Source: Marchantia polymorpha subsp. ruderalis
Taxonomy: Eukaryota > Streptophyta > Marchantiopsida > Marchantiales > Marchantiaceae
Direction: 5' to 3'
Assembly: GCA_037833965.1 (NCBI GenBank)
Contig: AP031356.1
Location: forward strand, 7,400,501-7,464,500
DNA length: 64,000 nt
Under the pieces are notes generated by a model. That model had not been told where the DNA came from. It made no database searches and worked only from the letters and a program-made list of their open reading frames with translations. The position numbers and the translations under genes were made by a program. Below are positions 50,401-62,200 of the stretch, in pieces. Position 1 is the first letter of the stretch. Every line of letters begins with the position of its first letter.

Positions 50401-51058
50401 GGACCAAGTACATCTGTTGCATGGACTTATTGCATGGAATTATTGCTAACATCATGTTGATAGTTTCAGCTGAACTACCTCAAGCAAGGAAGGCATCGCT
50501 GGCTCGCTTTCTGGAGAAGAGGAAAGACAGGTACAGTTCACCTAGTTCAAGCTTACACGCTTTTGATAAAATACTTTTACGAGGATGATCGATAATGCTG
50601 TCATAACGATTCTAATATTAAATTATGTTGTCAATTTCAGGGTTCGTGGAAAGGCTCCGTACGTAGCACCGACTTCTGCACCTGTTGCTAAAAAACCTGA
50701 AAGCACATCACCTCCAAGGGAAAAGTCGCCCAGCCCTTGCACCAGCAAAGTTCGAACGAGATCACCATCACCTGCAAGCACAACCCCAAACAAGAAACGC
50801 TCGCCATCTCCTGCCCAGCGACCTGGTCCATCTCAGTCCAGCGGAAGTGAAACATCTTCTCCATCTCAAATGCCTGGGACACCTCAAAAAACAAGTCAGG
50901 CGAACCCCACGGAGGAGCAACCAGCAGGAAGTGCCTCACGAAGACGGAGCAAAGATGAACAGTCAGATTGGGGAAGCCAACAGCACCCGCAACACTCTAA
51001 AGAGGAAAAGGCGGAGGCGATGGACGAAGAAACTGGTTCACCCTCACAACGGCATTAG
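47460..51058 (+). CDS. JAZ: JAZ (jasmonate ZIM-domain) transcriptional repressor
   Basis: Seven coding exons: 47460-47874, 48776-48978, 49248-49570, 49759-49861, 50078-50345, 50470-50530 and 50641-51058. They total 1791 bases (596 residues plus stop), with GT-AG sites and consistent phase at every junction. The N terminus carries LDFLGLG, similar to the start of other JAZ proteins. The TIFY/ZIM domain is at about 330-356 (TIFY at 331-334, then SGTVNVYDDVPADKAQAIML). The Jas motif is at about 439-465 (ELPQARKASLARFLEKRKDR, ending APY), with its degron-like start and basic nuclear signal intact. An LTLSI sequence near 248-252 resembles an EAR repression motif. The tail after Jas is about 130 residues, Ser/Pro-rich with RSPSP-type repeats. 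JAZ proteins bind MYC factors in the nucleus and are destroyed through SCF-COI1 when the hormone is bound. At 596 residues this is much longer than typical flowering-plant members, which fits an early-diverging land plant. Confidence 0.94.
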
Positions 51059-53480
51059 ATTTAGTTTTCTGTTCTGAGGTAAATGGCAGTCCATGCTTTT
51101 GTTGTCTTAGATGCTATGGCTGCTTATGAGTAGGATTCTGTGCTGAAATTATTGCACACCTGTACATTATTTTTTGGGGGCTTTCATTGGCCCTTAGGTA
51201 TAGTACACTCTCGCGCTGTCCTGCCCTCTGCCGGTTAGAAAGGACATGCAAGAGTTAGGCCAATTTAGCTGTAGGGTGTGTTAGACCAGCAGAGTTATTT
51301 TTATAGAGGGTGGCGTCAGGCATTCCTGTCACGGGGTCCATGAATTGGTGAATCCCCCATCTCCTTGCCCTCTTACGCAGTTGTTATACAAATTGATTGC
51401 AGAGTTTAATCCATCCAAGCTTTCATATGAAGATGTTTTTACAAGTCTAGACTTGCGACTTGAGAGGGCAGTCAACAATAGTCTCTAGTGGTTTGGAGTG
51501 ATGTATGATGAGAACTTTACATTGACACTGATGGTCTTTGCGGGGTTGCTCAGCGACTAGAAGATACTGCATAAGTCATTGGTGTATCGTGATGCATGGC
51601 CGCTTCTAGAGAGTTTATCGGAATGTACAAATGCGTCACATTTTCGATGCATGATTGTAGTTGTTCCAACTAGTGAATGTTTACATCGTTCGTACGCTGA
51701 CTTCCAGTACAGGTACATTTGAACAGTGTCTCGAGGATTCTGCTCGAAGATCTTAATGAAGAACTTTTCCACAAAACGATGCATGAAGACAGCAGCGAGA
51801 AATACATATTTCCTGCATTTGGCTCTGAAGTTCTGTAAGTCTTGAGCAGTCTCAACAAGCATCCTCCATCCGAAGGTTGCTTCCAATCTGCTGAAATGGC
51901 TTCATGAAATTTTGACACAAAACATAGGCTCGAGTACACTCTCCAACGATCTGTAGCATGAAAGCTTCTTGGAATGACGAGGTGATCGACAAGCACCAAC
52001 TTTCTCAAGACGAAGGTCAAAAGGAAAGATTTGAGTGTCGTCATGAGGAGACCGTCCGAAGCACTTGCAGTGATGGAGAATGGAGGGAGGGCAGGCAATG
52101 TTCTGATGAGAACTTATGAGCTTCTAGATTATATGAGGTTCATTGAACTGCCCGGGTCACTGTTGCTAGAAAGCCCAGATGTCGTTTTCCTGGTTACCGA
52201 AGGTGTGTTGCACCTGTCTGCACGGACATAAATCTGGGGTTGTATCCACTTATTCGGGGTAAGGGCGGTATTATAGCTTTGTCCACCCCACTTTGTATCA
52301 TTCTCGGAGGCCGAGAGTTTAGTCTCGCCACTTCCATGTTCGGTGTATACAACAGATACAGGTAGATCCGTTACAGATGTTCGGGGGCTTGTAAATCTAG
52401 TTAAGGTAAGCGGCATTGTCCAATGATTCATGTAAGACTCATAATGAGGAATGGGAATTACTGTGTATCATTACATTTTGATCTATCAATTCTGTCACAA
52501 GTCCAGAGAGTTTTCCACAGCATTCTCAATGTGAATGCTGGTTTAGATGGCTTGCCGTCGGTCAAGATGCTATACCGACAGCGTTCAGCCTTTTTGTTCA
52601 AACATGTGTTACGGAAAGAAATGCGAAATTTTGTGTGAATCAAAACTTTGTCGTCGAATGTATCATCTTCAACTCGAGGTTGTCTTGTTATAGTGTGCAA
52701 GGATTTTCTTGTTAGAGGCCTTGTGATAGTTATATCATCCTCGCGTGGTTTTTTATGCGAGTGAAGAATCTTTTAAGTATTTCTCGCGGTGTGGCGCGAC
52801 ACCCTCATTGAATATCGTGTTGACCTAGATCAAGGCACACTTGCCCTTGTGGGCTCTCGTTAATATATTTGTGTGGACCGAACCGACGTCTGTCACAGTG
52901 GAACATGGTGGAGCGAGGTTCAATGCTGCTCCAGGTCCACAAACATCATTTCGCCAGATCGTGTAGCTTTGTGCAGGTTATCACCGAACCAACTAAAGCT
53001 CAGGATGGTCCAGATCATGTTGCACGACAAGTTGAAGATGCCTGACCTACGACACTTTTGTTGCACAATAAACACGCACAGGGAGGCTACAACGCAGGCT
53101 TTGAACTCGTTGTAGAATCCTGGAAAAGAGAAGACGGTAGTCCAGGGCAGGTGGCGTCTGGGACTGTTGTATCTGGTACTGGTACAACGGTTCATGGCTC
53201 ATAGGGGTGGACCGGGAGCCGAACCAGCTTTTCACTTCAAGCGAAAGAGGGAATAAGGACAAGGGCACGTTTTTGTTATGAGAGTGTGCGATTGGGACTG
53301 AGACCTGAGGAGTGTCTATCTGTCCAAAGAAGCTCTGACTTGTCGAAAGCACTCCGCATGTCCATATCCCATGGAGATTTTCTCCCTTACCAATCATCAT
53401 CACTTGACCAAAAGTTCGTCACGCCTACAGCTGACGAATATGACATTTATTCTAGCCGGTGATCCAGTGCCTGGCAAAGT
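51059..53480. other. Downstream of JAZ, no supported gene
   Basis: The first few hundred bases are presumably the JAZ 3' untranslated region; no clear AATAAA is present. Frames of 60-142 codons further on occur on both strands, overlap, and show no domain or splice pattern I can support. Confidence 0.5.
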
Positions 53481-54700
53481 GGACTAGAGCCAAGGCATGT
53501 TCCATTTACCAGGCGTGGTCGTCGAGTGTTGTGTGTGCTTTGGGGGCCTTTGTTTACCATTTCTATCCGCGATGGATCTTCTGAATGGCTGGCCCGCCGT
53601 CCCTCCCAGAAACACAACCGTGTTGCAAGTTTTACGCGTTTCTCTTTTGGGTGTCATGACCCCCCCCCCCTACCCTCAGGGATCCCTCCCTCCTCCTCCT
53701 CCCACATGCATCTGTGCTCATCATCACCACCACCATCACAATCATCATCATCATCATCGCCATCCATGCTATGCATGCTCGCTCGCTCGCTCGGGCGGCC
53801 CATCATCGACTCAATTCCGCACGTTTGCTTTCTTTGCTGCTTCCGACCAACCTTGCTTTTATTGGAAGGCGTTGTGTCAAGGCAGCAACCCATCATTCAT
53901 GGAGATGCAAGTGCCCCCCATGCTGTCCCACGGGTGAGCTTCCGCAAATCCACAGGCCCTTGCGCAACAGCTCAGTGCGGGTGCCACATCGGATCGCCGA
54001 GCTCAAACCACACGCCGAAACACTCCAAAAAGGCGACCGAAGGTGTTGCGCCCATGCTCAAAGCAAGGAAAGCAAACCCCCTCGTGCTCCCGGACTCTCC
54101 CTCGTCCTTGTCCTTTCCCTTTCCCTCTCCCTCTCGTGTCCTCTCCCCGCTAAAGATAAGAGCAGCCGGCCAGCCAAGCCTCGCCTCCTCCTCCCGCGGC
54201 TTGTGCCTGCCTGCTCGCTCGCTCGCGCCAGCCAGCCAGCCAGGAGGTCGTCTCCAGCGTCTCCCTCCTGTCCCTACTTTCCGGGTCTGAACAGGTTCCT
54301 CGTACCCCTCGAGTGTAGTAGTCCAAGTGTCCTTCGCTGCTGCTGCTGCTGCTCCTCCCCAGAACTGCTGGGCAGAGGGGGGTGGATCGGACGTTCGTTG
54401 TCCATGTGAGAGAGATGCCCATTGGCCGAACCGAAAGATATGGAGGAAGTCAAGGCAAGTCAAGCCCAGCCAAGTAAGCACACAATCCACCTCCGGTCTT
54501 CCTCTGAGGAAGGTCGAGAAGGTCGAGGGAGGAGAGAGAGAGAGAGAGAGAGCAAGCGAACAAATCGTAACCGAGAGTGGTCCTGGCTCGGATATATCCT
54601 GTTCTATCCGGTCTGGTCTGTGAGAATGGAGAGGTGGATGATGTTGCATTTACATTTTACCCACCGAGTTGCCATCAGAGCTTGTGGGAGAGAATGACGC
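53481..54700. other. GC-rich low-complexity zone
   Basis: Long overlapping frames on both strands (up to 254 codons plus, 225 codons minus) are driven by simple DNA: CAT/ATC runs near 53720-53760, CTCG runs near 53771-53790, CT/CCT-rich DNA, GCT units near 54337-54352 and a GA run near 54535-54551. The products are Ser/Pro/Arg-rich with no domain, so I call none as genes. The makeup resembles the leader/promoter stretches upstream of the other genes here, so this may be a promoter or a non-coding transcript. Confidence 0.45.
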
Positions 54701-55276
54701 GGAGAAGCCGCTAGGTGTGACCTTAATTGTGGAGCGGGGCGGAGACAGGACAATATCATTGACGTAAGGAGTATGACGCTGGTTGCTGCTGCTGCTTTAT
54801 GCGCTCGAGCACTGTGCACCTGCGAGAAATTGGACCTCGCACTTGCTTTTGATTGTCTTAGAGACATGAAGAGTGCATGTTCGTTCACAAGCATTTCGCC
54901 AGCGCTGTAAAGTGTAGTGGCATCAGTGTAGTCCATTTGCTCGAAAAGTCATGGCTGGAGTAACATATAGTTTTTGTTTGCAGTGGAGGGAGGCTGGAGT
55001 GCAGCTCGTTCAATATTTCGACCTATTCGTTGTGCAGCTAAGCGAATGATTATTGAATGCTTATAATATGTATTGTTTGTGAACATATATGTAGCTCGAC
55101 TAGTTTCCAGCGAAACCAAATTTTGGCATCCCACTGTAGATGCGTGTTGAGAAACTAGGGACTGGAGCTGGACACACTTGGACAAAAGCTCGACAGATAA
55201 CGAGAGGAACTTCGGGAATCAAAAGCTTGTCATCAAAATTATCAAGTGCTTGGTAGTGGCAAGTTACATCTAACTA

Positions 55277-55279
<3 letters not shown>

Positions 55280-55311
<32 letters not shown>
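55280..55311 (+). repeat. (CT)16 microsatellite
   Basis: Thirty-two bases of uninterrupted CT. No adjacent coding frame. Confidence 0.9.
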
Positions 55312-55316
<5 letters not shown>

Positions 55317-57510
55317 GCTCGCAGATGAATCGAGGAGAACTTTGGGGTTGAGGCTGGCCCTCTGGTTTTAAAATAGAGTGGAAGAAGCACCATGGACTTA
55401 TTTCTCAGATTCCTAATTTAATTCTTGTGGTCACACTTGTAGTCTTCAGAGTTTTCTGCTCCGTTCCGACAAAAGAAGAGGTTTTGAGGCCGTGTTGTTT
55501 GGTTTGGATAAGACTCGTAGGAAGAAGATGTCAGACATGGAAAGGCATAATTGACTTAAAAAGTATTAATGTTAGACAGAATATAATCCTTCTTAAACGC
55601 TTTTGACCAAAAGAGAGGAGAATGAAGCCAAACCAGAACATACGCTTGTTCCCATCGTGAATCACATGGAGAAGAAAGAATGCTTCTAAAAAAGAGAGTT
55701 GAAGGAGGGAACTGCGGGGCTACATTGGCACAAGGCAGATGAACAATCAACTTGACTAAGCTGGGCTTACTGACTGAACAAGACCTTGTGTCCAGCGTGA
55801 AGCACATGGAGAGAGATAGAGGGAGACCAAGGCATTTGACCAAAACTCCGTCTTCGAAGGTCGTGGAAGGGCTAGAATTGAGGAGGCCACCAGGTACCGA
55901 ACGGAGCCAAGTCAATTAAGTCAGTGTAGTAGTGAATCGAAGGCTATGGATGGTAGCATCCACAGTTGTTCGCTTGCGGCTTACATCATCAACATCATGT
56001 TCATGGATGGATCTGTTGGACATTATGATCCAGTAAGGGCAGTAAGCCTGTGGTGAACAAACCAGCCGCTCGGGTTGGTTGCTTCTGATCAGAAGGATAC
56101 TACTATTCTAGACGTGATTAATACTTGATGGGAAATACGATCAAATCACCCCATGTTATTTGATTTCTTCCGGGTCCACCAGTGCGCCACTACAAACATG
56201 CACACATGTGGGCAAATCTTTGAGTTGTGTGCTGTTGCGAGAAGGTGTGTGTCGTTTCTCCGGTACATATGGCTTGAAGCTTCATATGGAAAGTTTGAGT
56301 AGACGAAGATATGATGAACTCTGAGATGAAACTGAGGCAGAAGTTTCCCTCCCCTGGCTCCCCTGGCTCCCTAAGGTGCCCAACGAGAAACATGTTGAAA
56401 ATCAAACGCCTACTACAGCGGCCATGGACATACATATTAAAAGCAACGAATAAGACTTGGCTCGTCGTTTACCTCTTCGGACTTCTTCCGACCTAAGACT
56501 CTGTACTCTCGAGTATGATTATGGATGTTCATGGGGGTATGCGTCGCAGGTGGGGTGGGATTCCCATCGAAGTTTCTCTCGTCTCCTCCCAACCCCAAAA
56601 GAAACCGAGGGAGGGATACACAAACACCAATTTCCTCATTTCCAGGGCGTCCACGTGTACATCATGCATTCGAGGCCTGGGTGCTGAAATACAGAGAGTA
56701 GATCTCGGCAGGGTAGGAATCCGATACCGATAGGAATATTGTAGGACACCAACAAAACGACCATGCTGCTCACGGGGCAAGGACAATGATCTATCTTTCC
56801 CTCCCTTCTTTGCTTCTTGGGTCCGTTGCTTTTCCCGCAAGATGGTAACGAGAATTTCCTTGCTAGTGACAGGGAAGCACACGAGCGAGGGAGGGATGGT
56901 GAGGGATGAGATGAGATCGGTGTTGTGTCTCACCAGTGGCGACACACGTGGTGTCATGGCGTTCGTCCTGCTCTCGCAAGGGCACGTATGTTCCTGCTTC
57001 TGGGGTCACCCGGAGACTCTACGCTGCTGGCTGCTGTACATGTCAACACTCCGGCTCCGCGTTTCTTGCAGATGTTCCGATGTTCCGATGTTCCCCATCA
57101 TGGAGGACGGAGTGCTGAGAAAACGAGGATTTCCATTCGACGAGCAATAATAATACCCTACGACGACGAAAGGATCTCCCCCATGCACTTGTGACAAATA
57201 TCTTTTTGCCCGGCTCCTGTTGCGCCGTTCTGCTTACCAAAGTGTCAAGACTCATCCGCCCTCGTTCTATGCCGAGGTCATCCCACGCACGGCCGGGAAG
57301 ACCCTCCCTCCCTCCCTCCCTCCCTGCCCCTTGAGTCTCACCATCGCCGGCCCATCTCTCGTGCGAAGTTGTAATCTGGAATATTGCGTCGCCGAACAGT
57401 TCGAAGAGAATACTCCCCGGATAAACCTCGCGTCAGTTGAGCGAACTGGGTCAGAGGACCGGAGGTTAGTTTTACAACTCTCGGGTGCTAACTGTTGAGT
57501 TGACTAACTC

Positions 57511-57556
57511 AAGTCAAGTCAAGTGAGGTCAGGTCAGGTCGGGTCGGGTCGGGTCA
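57511..57556 (+). repeat. Evolving pentanucleotide run
   Basis: Nine pentamers in sequence drift from AAGTC to AGGTC to GGGTC. Units are in phase and change by one base at a time. Related CAAGC/GGCAA/GGCCA pentamers occur at about 26633-26651, 54447-54475 and 63974-63994. Confidence 0.75.
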
Positions 57557-58902
57557 GCAGCAGCATAGCATCATCATGAACATGCTCGTATGACCCGAGC
57601 TAGAAGAACGCGGGCATGCGTGGAGTTAAGCGGCTCCAGAAGGGGTTTGAACCTCAGATCCACGAGCCAATCCCATCGCCGCATCTTTGCGATGGTGTTC
57701 AGCTTCCTCGACAAGCAAAGATGAGGACTCCGTCGAGTGTTCATGAGCCTCACGAGCGCTTAACTGAGGTCACGAGTAATCATGATCCACATCACAAACC
57801 AGGAGGGCGGGGCGTGGGTTGGGGGGGTCGAACTCTTCTTACAGTCTCCAGAGGCGCTGGCTGAATCTACCTCTTGACTCGGATACGGTATACGTGAACG
57901 GTACTCAAGGGTTCCCGGGTAGGGGATGGGCAATTCGGTCGGCCGTTACGTCCCGAGAAAATTCCACGGCTTCCTGGGCCAGCATGGCTATTTTTAAGCC
58001 GACTGGATGCAAGTTCTATCCTCGAAATCTAGTTCACCCGTGCGGGACCAGTTGTCATAAGATATGGATTCCGCAAACACTTGATCGTAGATTTTGTCCA
58101 TGTAGACATGAAACATATTCGAGGACTTTTCTCTTCGAATACTTTTGAGCCAGATCTAACCTTGTTCTCCGATACCAATTTTCTTATTTGACTTAATGCA
58201 TTGATTCATTGATTTTATTCACTAAAAAATAGACATGTGCTTGTCTCGTGTTATTTGTTTAAAATTAGAAGATAAAGTAAAGTATACGTATTCCAGTTAG
58301 AGCATTATTTAAACAAAGTATTAAAATAGGGTTCCCTCATCATACTACGTCATAATTTTCTCAGGGCTGTGTTCTGATTGTCACTATGAATGAATCTGGG
58401 GATTTGTATTGTGGAAATTTTTCTTGGTGGCTGAACTTAGAAAAGTTCAAACTAATCCACCTACGTTCATACTCTTTAGTATATCCTTGCTAGATCACCA
58501 ATCGTAGGTTTGATTACTTCTGAATTTTTTTTCTGATTTGTTTCATACTTTTTCTTTTAAAGTTTCGTAGACAACTGAAAAATCAACTTTTTTAATGCAG
58601 GACTTCTACAAGAGGATCTCTATCTGAGAACTGTGATCACCCTTACGCATACATATGATACCCTTGCGAATAATACATGTTGTCGATATTAGTATATCAT
58701 GAAAATCATGATCCGTGTCGTAACGCATCTTGATTCTTGACATACTAATCTCCAACTACGGTTGGGTTAGTTCGCACATTCTTTGGAGGTCCGTTTTCCG
58801 TGTACATGTTCAACGACATAAGTAACGTAGACCTTGTCAATTATAATTGTCGTAGAAATCAGATAAGATAAGAAAAGATAAGAAATGGGTTTGGAAACCG
58901 TA

Positions 58903-58910
58903 ACGGTAGG
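58903..58910 (+). repeat. Left 8-bp target-site duplication of the hAT element
   Basis: ACGGTAGG directly precedes the element and is repeated exactly at 59289-59296 directly after it. Eight bases is the target duplication length of the hAT superfamily. Confidence 0.85.
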
Positions 58911-59288
58911 TAGGCTTGGCCACAGTCCGGTAAAAAAATTTCCTCCGGCAGCAGAATCAGGCAAGCGAGGTACCCAATTCGTGATTCAATGTGAGAAAAT
59001 TCGCGAGAATTTTTTTTCACAAATTGGTACAACTCAACTCCGGTCTCTGAACGTCCAACCGTGGGCTCATTTGAGTCGCGGCACACCTCATTCACTCCGC
59101 CATCGAGAATTTTTGGGTATTAAGGCCCTCCCCATCGGCCAGGTAGGGGTCCGGACCGATGGTTAACCGGTTAACCGTCGGGACCGGTTAAAAATATCGG
59201 TTAACCGTAACCGATACGGACCAATCCTGGACCGGTTAACCGGTCCACAAAATTTCCGGACCCGTTAACCGGACCATGGCCAAGCCTA
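58911..59288 (+). mobile_element. Non-autonomous hAT-type element (378 bp)
   Basis: The ends are inverted copies: the left begins TAGGCTTGGCCACAGTCC and the right, read inwards on the minus strand, begins TAGGCTTGGCCATGGTCC (16 of 18 match). Both ends are flanked by an exact 8-bp duplication, ACGGTAGG. The right half is packed with GGTTAACC/CCGGTTAA words, including a 20-bp perfect palindrome at 59228-59247, which fits the clustered subterminal motifs to which hAT transposases bind. At 378 bp it cannot encode a transposase, so it must depend on an element elsewhere. The perfect target duplication suggests a fairly recent insertion. Confidence 0.9.
59228..59247. repeat. 20-bp perfect palindrome inside the hAT element
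   Basis: Reads TGGACCGGTTAACCGGTCCA, identical on both strands. It is the most symmetrical of the TTAACC-type subterminal motifs (others at about 59161-59178, 59185-59193, 59199-59206 and 59263-59272). Confidence 0.85.
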
Positions 59289-59296
59289 ACGGTAGG
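59289..59296 (+). repeat. Right 8-bp target-site duplication of the hAT element
   Basis: ACGGTAGG, identical to 58903-58910. Confidence 0.85.
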
Positions 59297-62200
59297 CGCG
59301 GGCGGACTGTGTAGACGCCTGAACCGGTCGCGACATGCGCGGCCCCTTGAGCGAGCCACCTGTCGGGCGATCGAGGGCCGAGTTTTGAAATGACGCGCCG
59401 CTGGGCATGCCGCGGGCGGACGAAGTCATGCGAGCTCGAAGGGGAGGCATGGACGAGGATCGGAGGAAGTCTTGATCGAAGAGGAATTGATGGAAAACGT
59501 GCCGAATTGCTCGCTCGCTCGCTCGCTCGCTTTCGGAGTGCTTTTCGTGATGGACAGGGATCATGGCCAGAGGATGCAGCTCGTTCGTTCGGGCCGCGTC
59601 GGCATCATCATCCAGACTTGTGTCGTCCTTGCAGGTGAGCGAAAGTTGTGCGCTAGATCCACCCGTCCGCACACCAACAGTGGCATCCAACTTCACTTCA
59701 CAGCTCGTTTTTCTTTCTTTCGGTGGTGGACCGATTTCTTTTCGTCTCTGGGTCGCTTTGTTCTTGTGTTAAAAATGGTTTCGCTGATGTTAGTATACAC
59801 GCTGCTCACCCCTTCGCCTTTTCGAGCCTTTCTGCCAGCGGGTGGATTTCTCTTTATTGCGTTTTTATATGTATGTGGTCTCTGAGGCGCGAGCTATGAT
59901 TGCTCGATGAAGCGACCTGACTCGGCTAGGCCAGAGTTCGACGATGAGAGACCTGGCGAGGTGAGAGTCACAAAGAGCACTATGGGTGGAGTGCCTGCGA
60001 ACATTATCTTTAATTTTTTTTTTCAAAACGCCGAATATCCCCACCTCATCCGATGTGACAATTGGAATTCGTGGCCAGGCTCTTTGTGAAAGCAGTCAAT
60101 CATTCTTCACTCCCTCATTCAATAAAGGAAAAGAAAGGGTCTTTGGAAAAAACTGTCTTTAACTCGAGGAGAAACAAAACGGAAATATTAAACGAAAAAC
60201 TTTGTGTTTTGTTAAACGGAAAGAAATCACAGAAAGATGGGAAAGCCGAACGTAAAGAGAGACGAGCAAGCCCTTCAACCTTCAACAAGGTCTCCCAAAG
60301 TGAGGTACAACCTCCGGCAGGTCCTCTATGCCTTGCAGTGTGAAACTTCTAGGATCCAGGAGCGTGCATTTCCAGAGGCAACAAGTACATCGATCAACCG
60401 ATGTAAGGAAAGAGAAAGAAAGGTAGAAGGCAAGGTTTGATTGTGTTGACCACCAGTTAAGAGAGAAACCATCGGAGCTACAAATGGAGCTTCATTCCGG
60501 TGCGGTGCATGCATGGCTCTGATTCGAACCCTGTCTTTTTGCGTGTTGACATGTCTGTCTTTCGTCTTCAATCTTGCTGAAAAGAATGTGGAGCTCCACG
60601 TACAGTCACATATCATGAAATCATTCCGACTCGAGTTTCACAGCATATGAATCATGCCAGTTGAATTTGGAGTCGATCACAAGGCTCATGAGTTGAGTGG
60701 TAGATTCCATCATAGCTGCAATCAATGAAATATGATTATCTGATATCAAAGAGCGTGCATTCAAGCGATGCACCACTCCTAAGTGTCAAATCCTACGTTT
60801 TTCCCTCTGGAATTTCAAGAAGGGAATGAATTTGTGAAGGCGTACACATCACTCATGTGTGAAGGAATGAAAGACATATTTACTAAATTTAAGATCTTAA
60901 CTAGCATCGATTGTACCATACTTGATCAGATAATAGGAACAGACGCTATAACACAGATAGAAAAAGCGACATTCATGTAATGTGATTATTTTATGCGGAT
61001 GCCCACCTCAGAGAAGAAGTAATTGCCCACCTTTTCGCGAGGAATGAAGGAGGAGAAGCCTACAGTGACAAATGTGCTGGATTTATCATCTTCCGGCAGT
61101 CAATCTCGGTCCACCACAATACTTGGGCTTCTTCTCTACAACAGTATTCTACTTCTATGGCTGGCTGTAAAGTGTGGATTGGCAGACTGCATTTAGGCCA
61201 TGTTGTGCACATTTTCTTCATGGCTTTAAGCTCTGATTGACTTGCAGGTGTAGAGATTTTGGGATATCCAGTAAGCAAGGCATCCCAGGAAGAGAAGCGG
61301 CAGAAAAGCAAGAAATGTGAGTGTTATTGGACTGGGCAAGGTTGACTCATCATAGGCGTCTACTTTCGTTTAACGGTGTGGGAATTGAGAAGACGAAATA
61401 TATTCCATGCTCAGAAAAAGGCAGGAATTCCACGATAACAATGATTCTTTGACACGAGCGTCGTGAGAATGAGATCAAGTCCGAATTGTGCACATTATCT
61501 GTGTGCGTTTCACTGTTCACAGAAAAGCCATGGATCCGTTTTCCACATTGACTCTTCCTTTGAAGGAGGGGGAAATCTGAACGATTCATAAGATGAGGAG
61601 GAGAAAAGCAATGGCCTGTCTTGTCTTCCGCACATGTCATATCCATTTTCCTCTAGGATCACATGACACGACAACAAGGCCACTACCGAGGGTAAACGAT
61701 GTAACTTGAACGAGACGCAGAAGGATGATGGTGTGGATAGATAGATCAAAGGTACGTGTATAGATCCGTTCGATGATATTTTCCAATTGAGAACCAAATA
61801 ATATAGGAAAAGGGATGGGAAGACCCATCAAGGAATGCGTGCATGCATGGGTAAAACGCAACGATGGAAAATATGTATTCCAACTAATCTAGGTCAAATG
61901 GGCTACAATAATACTAGGTGTAGCGATGAGAGTATTTTTTTATTTGCTTGAAGAATCTGGAATGTTCCAGCTAATGTGACCATCGATGCGCAGCACATGG
62001 GTTCCTGCTACTGTTCGATTGGTTTTTAAGTCATTTGGAGTCTTGCTTTCCAGCAACGTAGGCAGATGAGGTAGCCTTCATAGTATGTAGAGAAGATGCC
62101 TTCTGCGAGCTTCCAAGCGTTTGTTGGCCTGGCTTGACATGTTGTGCTCTGGTAGCTGAGCGTCCTTGAAACCGCTGCTTTGACAAAGAACGAGGGAGGG

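Larger units (their letters stand above)
54701..58910. other. Intergenic stretch
   Basis: No supported gene. Contains (CT)16 at 55280-55311, a CCCT run at about 57303-57325, the pentamer run at 57511-57556 and G-boxes (CACGTG) at 56652-56657 and 56945-56950. The part from about 58150 to 58850 is AT-rich. Confidence 0.5.

Noticed and set aside
57640-57665. Second tRNA T-loop-like match (GGTTCAAACC)
   Set aside because: The flanking bases do not pair and no cloverleaf could be drawn.
60500-60550. tRNA-like T-loop (GGGTTCGAATC on the minus strand)
   Set aside because: The bases on either side do not form a T stem and no anticodon arm or acceptor stem can be placed.
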